Positions 53,134 to 61,565 of a DNA stretch of 64,000 nt are shown in pieces (positions within the stretch are counted from its first letter, which is position 1; each line of letters begins with the position of its first letter). Location of the stretch: the NCBI RefSeq assembly GCF_020166495.1, contig NZ_JAINZS010000001.1, positions 248,001 through 312,000 of the forward strand, given 5' to 3'. The DNA is from Robertkochia aurantiaca (GTDB lineage: Bacteria; Bacteroidota; Bacteroidia; Flavobacteriales; Flavobacteriaceae). The notes under the pieces were generated by a model that did no database searches, was not told the origin of the DNA, and was given only the letters and a program-made list of their open reading frames with translations. Made by a program: the position numbers and the translations under genes.

Positions 53134-53942
53134 AATCCTTTAACTTTCAGGGGTTGCTTTTCAACAAGTATAAGAGCATTGGCCACCGGCCTCTCCCCTT
53201 CACTGTCACTGGGTTTGTTCAGCACCCCTCTGTGTTGCATCCAAAGGGTGGTTGACCCTCCTCCATCAAGATTAAGAGCATCTTTGCATCCCAGCCCAAT
53301 CATAAAGCCCTGCAGCTCTTTAAGGCTCATTCCGGCAGCTCCCGGTTGCCTTCCGTCAACAGCCACCAAATACACAAACTGCCCGTCACTTCCTATGGCA
53401 GATCGCGGATGCCTCTTATCGACAAATGCCGGTCTTTTCGGCAGACCGATGAATTTTCCTTCCTGCAATAAACGTGGGCCTGAAGCAAGCACGGCTTTTT
53501 CCTTCGCAGACTGCCTGTAATACGAATCGGGTTGTTTCTCTTCCAGCCATACCTCTCCTTCCTTACCAATGACCACAGAGGCATTTATAAGATCATTTTC
53601 CCTCGGGGGAAGAGAACGACCAAAAAACTCGTCGTTACGCTCTGCATAGGTAACGAGCTGAAAGGTTTTTGTATTAAAAAAGCTTCCGTTTATAGCAGCC
53701 AATGCTCCGGCTGACTTCGCAAACTGAGAAGTGGTCCTGGGTTGCAGGGTGTCAAAAACCACCTGGAATTCATAGTCCCTCAAAAGATCGGTATCTATGA
53801 TCAAAGCGGTAATCTGCTGGGGGGACCCGTACAAAGAATCATTGAAACGATACATTTGAATCTGATCAGAGCCTTGTGCCCGTAACAGATCAAATACAAA
53901 TACGACAAATAGTGGTAGCAGCTTATATTTCAGATAAGGCAT
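53130..53942 (-). CDS. Phosphodiester glycosidase family protein, secreted
   Basis: A 270-aa exported protein (signal peptide about 1-22, ending LLRAQ) of the NAGPA/phosphodiester glycosidase family. Known members release sugars linked by phosphodiester or uncap N-acetylglucosamine-phosphate. Characteristic segments are AAINGSFFNTKTFQLVTY, KRHPRSAIGSDGQFVYLVAV, VDGRQPGAAGMSLKEL and the C-terminal ALNLDGGGSTTLWMQ, which is the conserved NxDGGGSxT active-site motif. It starts 8 nt after the small membrane protein and overlaps the transporter by 4 bp. The context suggests processing of an exported acylated or phosphorylated glycan (inference). Confidence 0.87.
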   Translation of the reverse strand: MPYLKYKLLPLFVVFVFDLLRAQGSDQIQMYRFNDSLYGSPQQITALIIDTDLLRDYEFQVVFDTLQPRTTSQFAKSAGALAAINGSFFNTKTFQLVTYAERNDEFFGRSLPPRENDLINASVVIGKEGEVWLEEKQPDSYYRQSAKEKAVLASGPRLLQEGKFIGLPKRPAFVDKRHPRSAIGSDGQFVYLVAVDGRQPGAAGMSLKELQGFMIGLGCKDALNLDGGGSTTLWMQHRGVLNKPSDSEGERPVANALILVEKQPLKVKGL

Positions 53943-53949
53943 ATTTCGA

Positions 53950-54150
53950 TTAAAATGCTTGGGTTCGGTATAAAAAATAGAAAACGGCTATCAGAACAAA
54001 CAGTATGATACCGGTTACGGTAAACTTCTTCATGTCTTTCGGTTTCATTTCCTTTCCTTCAGCCCTTGATTTGGCTCTTTGCTGCAGAAATACAAACAAG
54101 AGTACGACTGCGAGTACGATCAGTGCGTATATCAAGTATAATACATTCAT
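53950..54150 (-). CDS. Small membrane protein of unknown function
   Basis: A 66-aa protein with two hydrophobic helices (YLIYALIVLAVVLLFVFLQQ and FTVTGIILFVLIAVFYFLY) separated by a basic cytoplasmic loop (RAKSRAEGKEMKPKDMKK). No motif is recognised. It is probably real because it ends 7 nt before the phosphodiester glycosidase start on the same strand and has a clean two-helix design. It would be the first gene of the cluster; the region upstream (54151-54305) holds the promoter. Confidence 0.65.
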   Translation of the reverse strand: MNVLYLIYALIVLAVVLLFVFLQQRAKSRAEGKEMKPKDMKKFTVTGIILFVLIAVFYFLYRTQAF

Positions 54151-54305
54151 AAGTCTGCGTACTTTCTTTTCAAAATGAGTAAGTTAAAAATCTGATATTA
54201 AGCGTGTTATTCACGCTTAAACAAATTGATCTGCCGTATCTTTATCAAGCTCTACACCTTTCTTAGGCACCATCTGACTAAAGCCTGCTTACAAAGAACC
54301 GGCCA

Positions 54306-54629
54306 ATGCAGACTAAAGATATATTTTTTTGCTTATTTCTGATCCTGAGCACAGGATTAATCGCGCAAACGATGAATGAAAAGCCTGAAGTAGATATTCA
54401 TAATGATGAAGGCCTTACCCTTTCAATTCTGGGTAATCTCGCGATGGAACATCAGGATATGAAAAGAGCTCACATGCTTTTTCAGCAAAATATCGCTGTC
54501 GACCAGAACGATCTGCTGGCGATCGATGATCTTCTTTGTTATTACAGAATAAAAGCTTTAAAGGCTCAGATCAGCTATTACGAGAAAAGAAAAAGGTCTG
54601 CAGAAGGCCCTGGTTTCTATTTCAGGTAA
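54306..54629 (+). CDS. Small secreted protein, single TPR-like hairpin
   Basis: A 107-aa protein with a signal peptide (DIFFCLFLILSTGLIAQ) and a short helical mature domain (LTLSILGNLAMEHQDMKRAH then MLFQQNIAVDQNDLLAIDDL) that looks like one or two TPR helices. The C-terminus is basic (YYEKRKRSAEGPGFYFR). The family is not recognised. It stands alone on the plus strand between divergent and convergent neighbours, with a gene-free gap of about 100 bp after it. Its signal peptide makes a real gene likely, but support is moderate. Confidence 0.55.
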   Translation: MQTKDIFFCLFLILSTGLIAQTMNEKPEVDIHNDEGLTLSILGNLAMEHQDMKRAHMLFQQNIAVDQNDLLAIDDLLCYYRIKALKAQISYYEKRKRSAEGPGFYFR

Positions 54630-54734
54630 TAATTTGAGTTATCTAAATGGCCGGCGTATTTTATTTTTCTCCTGTAGAAAGGGAACCAAGGCCCGTAAAC
54701 TCAACTTGCTGTAATCAAGAGAAGAGCCTCAGCG

Positions 54735-55349
54735 TTACGCTTTTCTTTTCATCACTACAAAAGTGAACTCCTGAAGACTTCCGGAAGGAGTCTGGTGTTT
54801 TACCACTTCTTCAGAGAGGGGAGAAAAGTTTTCCTGAAAGAGCGAAAAAAGCTGTTCCGGGCCGTATCGTCGAATGGTCAATCCGCTGCATTTTTCCGGA
54901 CCGTTCACCCCGAAGGTTCCCAATATGAGATATCCACCTGGAAGTATATGTGCTGTTGCTCCATCCCGATAAGCGGTGATAGCATCATCATCTGTAAGGA
55001 AATGAAAGGAAGCCCGGTCATGCCAGACCATGAATCGCTTTTCTGTGGTGAATTCACTGGAGTCTGCCCGGAGATAAGTGATCTTATCACCCAGACGCTC
55101 CCTGACCCTCTTCAAAGCCGTTTCTGAAATATCGAGCAGGGTGATATCGGTATAACCCTTGTTAATCAAATGGTCAACAAGGCGGCTGTCTCCGCCACCC
55201 ACATCCAGTATAGAGGCGTTTTTTGCAATGCCGGTATTCTCTATAAGCGCCATAGACTTTTCAGGCAATGCCTCGTACCAACTTACCCGTGTGGTATCCT
55301 TAGTCTGGAAAACCTCTTCCCAGTGTTCCTTCCTTTCATTTGGTTTCAT
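54735..55349 (-). CDS. SAM-dependent class I methyltransferase
   Basis: A 204-aa cytoplasmic methyltransferase. Motif I is ASILDVGGGDSRLVDHLI, followed by DITLLDISETALKRVRERLG and ITYLRADSSEF (SAM adenine/Asp contacts); MVWHDRASFHFLTDDDAIT is a post-I segment seen in thiopurine/tellurite-type and small-molecule methyltransferases. The first residues MKPNERKEHWEEVFQTKDTT resemble a family of Bacteroidota/Proteobacteria methyltransferases whose substrate is not established. It is the next minus-strand gene after the class C serine hydrolase, 49 nt away. Confidence 0.87.
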   Translation of the reverse strand: MKPNERKEHWEEVFQTKDTTRVSWYEALPEKSMALIENTGIAKNASILDVGGGDSRLVDHLINKGYTDITLLDISETALKRVRERLGDKITYLRADSSEFTTEKRFMVWHDRASFHFLTDDDAITAYRDGATAHILPGGYLILGTFGVNGPEKCSGLTIRRYGPEQLFSLFQENFSPLSEEVVKHQTPSGSLQEFTFVVMKRKA

Positions 55350-55398
55350 GAAAAAAATAATTTTTAAGACGCTAAAGGTAATTTAAATCAACCGAACA

Positions 55399-56592
55399 TC
55401 ATTCTCCGGTCATACGGGAAATATATTGCCACATCCGGTCATGCAGTTCCAAAGGAACCTCGGAACCATCGGGAGAATCACCCAACCGTATCACCACCAG
55501 ATTCTGACTTGGAACCACGTCGATGTATTGTCCGTTCAGCCCCGCAGCAACGATCATATCTGCAGGACCTGAAGGGGAAAGAGAGCTTTGAAATACATTA
55601 TTGGAACCCGGTAGCTTGATTTCCTCTTTCCCATTGAGCCACCAGAGATACCCATATGAAGGATTCAGTTCCTGAGAGGTACTGATCATTTGCTGAAAAT
55701 ATTGAGAATCACTCATGATCACCTGTTCTTCCCAGTTCCCTTCATTCAGGATCAGGAGTCCGAAACGGGCTGCATCCCTGGCAGTGCTCCAATAAACATT
55801 GTTATAACCAAAAGGCTCCCAATACCCCTCCATCCCAATTCTGGATTCCAACTGGGTTTCAGACCAAGTTTCGAATTCTGTTCCCGTGGCGGCACTGATA
55901 ACCGCGTCAAGTAAGGTATAGGGAGCATTGTGATAGTACCATTGTGAACCGGCATCTGTACGATATTCCAGGCACTCAGGGTCGGTGCAGAAAGGATCCT
56001 GTACCCGATAATCCAGTCCGGTAGTCATGGTAAGTTGATTTTCTACGGTTATGAGAGATTCCTTATCTGGTTCCATACTTGTCCATCCCTCGCCCAGATA
56101 ATCAGAGGTTGGATCCTGAATGGAAAGATATCCCTGCTCCTGAGCCAGTCCTGTAAGAAAAGATGTGATGCCCTTTCCTGCCGAAGCCCAGTACCATACG
56201 GTCTGGCTGTCAAAGGTATCATTCCCGCCAAAGTTTTGCCCCCAATATTCTTCTATCACGATACGACCGTCTTTGATCAAAAGGAAAGCACTACTTTGCT
56301 CTTGTTCCATAAAGTCTAACAATTCGTCCCGCGCGTTAAGGTCCCATCCCAGTGATTCAGGGCTCAGGGTTTCCCACGCTTCCGAACCAAGAGGCGGAAA
56401 ATAAAGGGTTGCCGTATCAGGTGAGTCATCATTATCCTGATCAGGCGGCGTTTCCGGTGTTTCGGGAGTTTCTTCATCTACCGGGACTTCAGGAGAGATA
56501 AATGCCTCATCTACAGATTCTGTGCTGCAGGACGATAAAGAAAAGAACAGAATACTGATAATATAAAATGTAAAAGGGAAATGTGGTGTTCT
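55399..56592 (-). CDS. Class C beta-lactamase-type serine hydrolase, lipoprotein
   Basis: A 397-aa lipoprotein of the beta-lactamase/esterase (class C, PBP4*-like) family. The catalytic SxxK is in WYWASAGKGITSFLTG, YxN in GSQWYYHNAPYTLLDA, and a His-x-Gly-like third motif is unclear. The frame runs up to a TTG at 56640, but that TTG is part of TAGATTTG (56645-56638), a good -7 box, so transcription would start downstream of it. The GTG at 56592 gives a proper lipoprotein signal (lipobox LSSC), so I use it. Such enzymes hydrolyse peptides or esters; a true antibiotic-resistance role is not implied. Confidence 0.82.
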   Translation of the reverse strand, partial: RTPHFPFTFYIISILFFSLSSCSTESVDEAFISPEVPVDEETPETPETPPDQDNDDSPDTATLYFPPLGSEAWETLSPESLGWDLNARDELLDFMEQEQSSAFLLIKDGRIVIEEYWGQNFGGNDTFDSQTVWYWASAGKGITSFLTGLAQEQGYLSIQDPTSDYLGEGWTSMEPDKESLITVENQLTMTTGLDYRVQDPFCTDPECLEYRTDAGSQWYYHNAPYTLLDAVISAATGTEFETWSETQLESRIGMEGYWEPFGYNNVYWSTARDAARFGLLILNEGNWEEQVIMSDSQYFQQMISTSQELNPSYGYLWWLNGKEEIKLPGSNNVFQSSLSPSGPADMIVAAGLNGQYIDVVPSQNLVVIRLGDSPDGSEVPLELHDRMWQYISRMTGE

Positions 56593-56637
56593 CACGAATA
56601 ATGATGCTTCTGTAAAATAATACTTCTTATCTAACTT

Positions 56638-56645
56638 CAAATCTA
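56638..56645 (-). promoter_or_regulatory. -7 box of the serine hydrolase gene
   Basis: TAGATTTG on the minus strand matches TAnnTTTG and lies about 46 nt before the GTG at 56592. It argues against the alternative TTG start at 56640, whose bases are part of this box. Confidence 0.5.
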
Positions 56646-56787
56646 TTAATTAATTGTCTTTCAGACCGTTAAAAAGAAGTGAATTACTCTGAATCATATT
56701 AGAAAACCATCATCCAAACCCGTTCTTACCCGCTCTCAGGTACCGCTATTTCATGGTTTATCGGGGTGATATACCCTTCAAACCTAC

Positions 56788-57900
56788 CTAATTTACGTGA
56801 TAGCTCTGAGCCATGGTTTCCCTGGCCCTGAAAATGGTATATCTTTTCTGATCGAGAGGATAGTCCCAGCATCCCATACGGTGATGCATTTCTCCACCGA
56901 AGCCGTTTTTGAAACGATACAGACCATACATAGGGTGTTGCGGATCATTGTTTGGTGCCGTTCCAAACATATCATATTCCGTACATCCATGTGCCTTAGC
57001 TTTCTTTATACCCTCCCATTGTACCGCATAACTGGCCATCAGATTTCTTTTTTGACCGGAAGTTGCTCCAAAAAGATACGTTCCCCTGTTACGTGAAAGG
57101 AGCAGAAACATGGCCGCAAGGGGATCTCCCTCATGTTCTGCAATGAGAAGACTGACATCGACGCACGATTGTTTTTCCGATTCGAACACCTGTTCAAAAC
57201 CTTCTTTTCCATGCAGGGTAATTCCGTTGCGTCTGGCTGTTTCCCGGTACAGGTCATACCAGGTATCGAGTTGTTCTTCACCGTATGAACGAACTTCCAC
57301 GCCCTTTCGTTGAGAAACGCGAACGTTGTAGCGGGTTTTGGCCTTCATTCGCTTGAGCAGCTGTTCTTCGCTCTTATGCAGATCCAGAAAGAAAGTGTTA
57401 ACAGGTAGGTTATCACTTTGACATTTAACCAGATTCCAGTTTTCGGTATTGAAGTTTAACCTGAACTCCTGGCTTCGGGATTCGGGTGGCCCCATCCACT
57501 GGCCTTCTTCATTATAATAATCTTCTTCCCTGCTCCATTGGTTTTCCCACGGCAGGTCATAACGTATTAGAAAACATTCCGCAGGCAAATGTTCTTTCAG
57601 CACTTCTGAAAATTCCTCCAGAAAATAGCCATGGTTTTCTGCATCAGGTTCCAGCTTGGGTCCGTAAGGCACATATGCAACACAATGATCTTTATGGGTA
57701 TACTGCAATAAGACCAGAATATCTTCGGTCGCCTTGTTACCATCGGCATTTACCTTTAGCAATCTTTCATCGGCTTCATAATGAAAAGCCAGGGGACGAA
57801 TACCCTGCCTGCTTTTCAGATTCGCCCAAAAAGATGTTTGCTGAGGCACGTTCGAAGATCTTAATTCCTGAACAGGCTTTTCAAGGAAACTACAACTCAT
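56788..57900 (-). CDS. FemX-like GNAT aminoacyltransferase
   Basis: A 370-aa protein of the FemA/FemB/FemX family. In Gram-positive bacteria these add amino acids to peptidoglycan precursors using aminoacyl-tRNA. Typical parts are LRSSNVPQQTSFWANLKSRQ, LDLHKSEEQLLKRMKAKTRY, LIAEHEGDPLAAMFLLLSRN and YDMFGTAPNNDPQHPMYGLY, which are the FemX substrate and acetyltransferase-like cores. In a Gram-negative bacterium this probably aminoacylates a lipid or cell-wall precursor or another polymer; the substrate is unknown. It lacks the coiled-coil arm of the Gram-positive enzymes. ATG at 57900 fits. A 244-bp gene-free gap precedes it. Confidence 0.88.
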   Translation of the reverse strand: MSCSFLEKPVQELRSSNVPQQTSFWANLKSRQGIRPLAFHYEADERLLKVNADGNKATEDILVLLQYTHKDHCVAYVPYGPKLEPDAENHGYFLEEFSEVLKEHLPAECFLIRYDLPWENQWSREEDYYNEEGQWMGPPESRSQEFRLNFNTENWNLVKCQSDNLPVNTFFLDLHKSEEQLLKRMKAKTRYNVRVSQRKGVEVRSYGEEQLDTWYDLYRETARRNGITLHGKEGFEQVFESEKQSCVDVSLLIAEHEGDPLAAMFLLLSRNRGTYLFGATSGQKRNLMASYAVQWEGIKKAKAHGCTEYDMFGTAPNNDPQHPMYGLYRFKNGFGGEMHHRMGCWDYPLDQKRYTIFRARETMAQSYHVN

Positions 57901-58144
57901 GTTTAATTGTTTTCAAAGAGCGCCAAACTAAATTTATTAACGAGAACCGCAATGAAAAATCATCGTCACAGCTTATCGATTTATAGACAAGACTTATATC
58001 CATCAGCTTTGCAGCTGATCAAACGTTTGAAATATGAGCTGGCAACCGCATCAGTTCCTTGAAACGGTCATTGATTGTTCTTATGAAAACTGTTCAAAAC
58101 ATAAAGATGGATAATGTCTGCAAAGAATCGTTAAGGCCAACTTT

Positions 58145-60310
58145 TTATTGAACATTCTTTATGAAATCAGAGGGCCTGTAGCTTTTGGTTTTGTTCATTA
58201 GAAGGCTGTCTTTTACAAAAGGGACATTTCTGAACTTTTCTTCCACAAAAGTTTCCATCTGGTCATTATAATGTGGTGAGTTTCTCTCATTGGTGGCAGC
58301 CCCGTACTGATGTATGGCCTCTGAGCTTACAAGTCCGTTATCATCCCAGCTAACGACCATGGTGAATCCATCTCCTGCCTGGTCTGCTCGTGTTCCCTCT
58401 TCGGTCATAACACCGGGATATACGGCTCTGAGAACATCGGGACCTCCTGCTATCGGCAAACTTTTTGTGCCTCTCTCCAATCTGCTTATCCTCCCATATG
58501 CTACTTCTGTAGTACCATAATGATCAAATAAGAGAGACACACCCTTTTCAAAGGCCCGGCTCATCTCTTCGTACGTGGCACGATTTCCTTTGCTTTGAAC
58601 CGGTTCAAGAATAAACAGGGCAAGGGCAGCGTTTTTATTATCCTTATCGAAACTGAGATCCCACTGTTTCAGCTGCTCAACAGCTTTTAAATATACGCTG
58701 TCTGTAAACTCATTTTGCGGCTGTGTTTGCAACCATTTTGAGAGCATCGTTGCCTGTACCGATTCCTGGTGATACCTTTTATCAAACTTTACCCTGATCA
58801 GGTCTTCCCTGCTTATATGCTGCTGCTTTCTCAATAAGGCTTCGATCTGTATCGACCGGTTGGTTTGATTTAGTTCTATACCCATCGAAGACGGGAAATC
58901 ATCTGCATCAGGCTCGTCTGTTCCATCGGTGGCATGAAAGGGGGTGTTATTGGCATTAAATACCAGGCCGCTCTCCGGATTAACGGTTTTAGGCATTTGC
59001 CCGAATGACCTGTAATTTTTCCAGATCAGTTCCTCTCGATCTCCCGGCAGATGTTTTTGCCATTCCCACTGCCCGACTCGTTCAGGAAACATCGCATTGT
59101 AATAATGGGCTATATTCCCTTCTTTATCGGCATAAATATAATTGATACTGGGCATGGCCTGCATTTTCAAAGCCTCTTCGAACTCCTGCATATTGCTGGC
59201 TTTGTTAAGACGATACATAAACTCCAAAGTTCTAACTTCTCCTTTCCCGGCCCATTTTATGGCAAAGTTCCCTGCATCGGTTTGCAAAACGGGACCATGA
59301 CGGCTGATCTTGATATCTTTTTTGAATGTCCAACGTAACGGACCCAAAAACCGGATCAGTATGGGTACGGTGCGATGATCAAAATCCAGCCATTTTCCTT
59401 CAAAGAGATATTGGTTTTCGTTTTCCGGATTCAATTCCAACCTGTATATATCTACCAGGTCAGGCTTGTTTACCGTATTTGCCCACCCCAGTTGATCGTT
59501 ATGTCCGTGTATGATAACCGGGGAACCCGGAAAGGTTCCGCCTGCCATATTCCAGCCTTCTTCAGAGTGCAGCCTTGCTTCATACCAGGAAACAGGACCG
59601 CTGAGAGGTTGATGAGAATTGATAAGTAAATGGGTTTGTCCCTCTTTTCAGCGGTGCGGTGCGATCGCGATTCCCTGACTTCCTAACTGTAAATCCTGAG
59701 TTTCTCTCCACTGAAAGCTTAGCGGTGGTGTTTTCGCCAGCTCGTGTGTTTTGCGCTGGTCATTTAGTTCACCAAGTATCTTATCAAAACCATAAAACAT
59801 GGGTGTTTTAAAGGTGAAGCCGGCAACGATGTCTTTCCCGGTGACAGGAAAAAGAAATCTGGAAAATTCATCTGCACGGGTGGCGGCATAGAGATTTACA
59901 CCATCTGCGTAGGCGTCAGCTATCGCCTTAATTTCAGCAGGAACCTGTTCATCATAATTCGTTTCTATGGCCTCCCACACCCCCATAAACCCCACCACGT
60001 AATCGGTTTTAGCCGCACTGTAGCCATATTCAGATGCCAGTAAGCCCCGGGTGGCAAGAAGTACATCGTGAATGGTGGCAAAATCATCTTCACTATGTGC
60101 AAAACCCAGCCCAAAGGCTACATCTGTATCGGTTTCTCCGTATATATGTGGTATTCCCAGTGAGTCACGGATGATCTCAACACGGTAGTCGGAAGCTTTC
60201 TCAGTATAATAACTCAGATCTGCTGAGGCAGGAAGCGTAATCCAGGCAATGCCTAAGCACAACCCAAAAGATGCTGCAATAAATAGAAAAAATCGGGTGA
60301 TAATTCTCAT
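58145..60310 (-). pseudogene. Second penicillin acylase, interrupted by one in-frame UGA
   Basis: A 722-codon frame of the penicillin acylase (S45) family read from 60310. It starts with a signal/anchor (IITRFFLFIAASFGLCLGI), then VEIIRDSLGIPHIYGETDTD and the nucleophile Ser211 in DLQLGSQGIAIAPHR. Codon 221 is TGA (59650-59648), ten codons after the nucleophile; the same frame then continues with [39 protein letters not shown] and the rest of the beta-chain to 58145, which ends in [14 protein letters not shown]-like residues. Family members usually have Ser or similar at this position, so TCA to TGA explains it. Either a recent nonsense mutation, a sequencing error or stop read-through. No frameshift is present. 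Confidence 0.85.
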
Positions 60311-60409
60311 CAGGCTTTATTAGAAATGCCTAATATCTGAAAAATATTATGAAGCTTACGGTACAACTAACACCTGAAAATGATTTTTTCTTTATCTGAG
60401 CTAAAAGGT

Positions 60410-60682
60410 TTAATCTGCAGTAGTGGGATCAATCACCGAACTGACACGGTTTATAGCATTTGCTGGGAAACCACCTTTTTGTGCATGTTCCTTGATATGT
60501 GCCTCGTCGGGTGCTATATACACACAGTAGACCTTGTCACCTGTGACGAAACTTTGTACCCATTGAATCTCGGGTCCCATTTCACGCAATACTCCGCATG
60601 ATTTCTGTGAGATACCCTGAAGTTCTTCCTGAGAAAGATATCCGGCTCCCTGGAGTTCTCTTTCGATAATAAATTTTGGCAT
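60410..60682 (-). CDS. DUF4242 family protein
   Basis: A 90-aa protein of the DUF4242 family, which includes a putative nickel-binding protein in Streptomyces. MPKFIIERELQGAGYLSQEE and FVTGDKVYCVYIAPDEAHIK are the expected segments; the fold is a ferredoxin-like dimeric alpha/beta barrel type. No signal peptide, so cytoplasmic. It is 99 bp upstream of the broken acylase and downstream of the cyclase-family gene on the same strand. Function is unknown; the small size and family fit are convincing. Confidence 0.88.
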   Translation of the reverse strand: MPKFIIERELQGAGYLSQEELQGISQKSCGVLREMGPEIQWVQSFVTGDKVYCVYIAPDEAHIKEHAQKGGFPANAINRVSSVIDPTTAD

Positions 60683-60862
60683 GATGAACGTTGTTTATTG
60701 GTATTGGGCTATGTAATTCCTTTAGCCTTTTGGCGCATGTAATCACACGGCTCCGTACCTGATTATTGGTTTTCCTAAAGTTACAATAATCTGTTCAAAT
60801 AAACCGAATCAAACAATTGAATAACAATTAGTTAAGCAGGATACGTCACTTAAACTAAAACT

Positions 60863-61552
60863 TTAATCAAAGACAGCAATTGCTCTGACCGGTGAACCTG
60901 TTCCTCCTCTCAGTTTTAATGGAAGTCCGATGAATTGAAAAGTCCCTCTTCCCAGAAGAAGTTCAAGGTTGATCAGGTTCTCATAATGGGTAAATTTACG
61001 ATCCCCGCAGATTCGGTGCACCTCCTTGTTCGATACTCCAGAAACCCCCGGGGCCATGGTTTCCACTCCAAAAGAAACGATCTCCCGGTCGGCGAGCCAG
61101 TGTGTGGCCGCAGCACTAAGTCCGGGTCCGTTTATCCAGTTTTCTGTATGAAAATATTTGGCATAATGCCCGGTACATATCAATACGATACTGCCGGGAA
61201 CTATTTTTTGGCCGCTTTTTCTGAGCGCCTCCTCCAGATCGCCGGGCTCGATAAGTTCTTTAAGCCCCTTATGCCTTAGGTCCAGACAGATTGCCTTATT
61301 ATAAAACGTACGCAAAGGCATTGAATCTATCGAAATTCCTGAATTCTCTTTAGTCATGTGATTGAGGGCATCTACATGACTTCCGGTGTGTTCTCCCATT
61401 TCAAGACGATAAACGCTGGGTGTCTTTCCGGCAGATTCATCTTCTCCTGCCCATTCTTCGTGAGTGGCGTGTACCTGTATTTTTACTTCGGGCAATCCTT
61501 TATAAACCGGCATTCCGTCGTAGATCTCCTGGCTGAGGTCGATTATTTCCAT
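60863..61552 (-). CDS. Cyclase family protein (kynurenine-formamidase-like)
   Basis: A 229-aa metal-dependent hydrolase of the cyclase/kynurenine formamidase family. The metal motif is MGEHTGSHVDALNHM (H-x-G-x-H-x-D), and VLICTGHYAKYF, SFGVETMAPGVSG and FQFIGLPLKLRGGTGSPVRA are further signatures. Similar enzymes hydrolyse N-formylkynurenine, isatin or amide cyclic substrates; the specific substrate is not clear. The frame extends to 61657 inside the preceding gene, but the ATG at 61552, 13 nt after that gene's stop, gives the right N-terminus (MEIIDLSQEIYDGMPVYKG). It is the second gene of a unit with the M14 peptidase. Confidence 0.9.
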   Translation of the reverse strand: MEIIDLSQEIYDGMPVYKGLPEVKIQVHATHEEWAGEDESAGKTPSVYRLEMGEHTGSHVDALNHMTKENSGISIDSMPLRTFYNKAICLDLRHKGLKELIEPGDLEEALRKSGQKIVPGSIVLICTGHYAKYFHTENWINGPGLSAAATHWLADREIVSFGVETMAPGVSGVSNKEVHRICGDRKFTHYENLINLELLLGRGTFQFIGLPLKLRGGTGSPVRAIAVFD

Positions 61553-61565
61553 GTTCAGATATTTT

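Noticed and set aside
58002-58019. Short hairpin (ATCAGCT/AGCTGAT) as terminator between the acylase and FemX-like genes
   Set aside because: The stem is only 7 bp and no T-run follows on either strand; it may be chance.
59600-59650. Selenocysteine coding at the UGA of the second acylase
   Set aside because: No convincing stem-loop follows the UGA, the residue aligns with a non-catalytic Ser position in relatives, and a one-base TCA to TGA change is simpler.
59549-59660. Frameshift as the cause of the split acylase
   Set aside because: Upstream and downstream parts are in the same reading frame; only a single TGA separates them.
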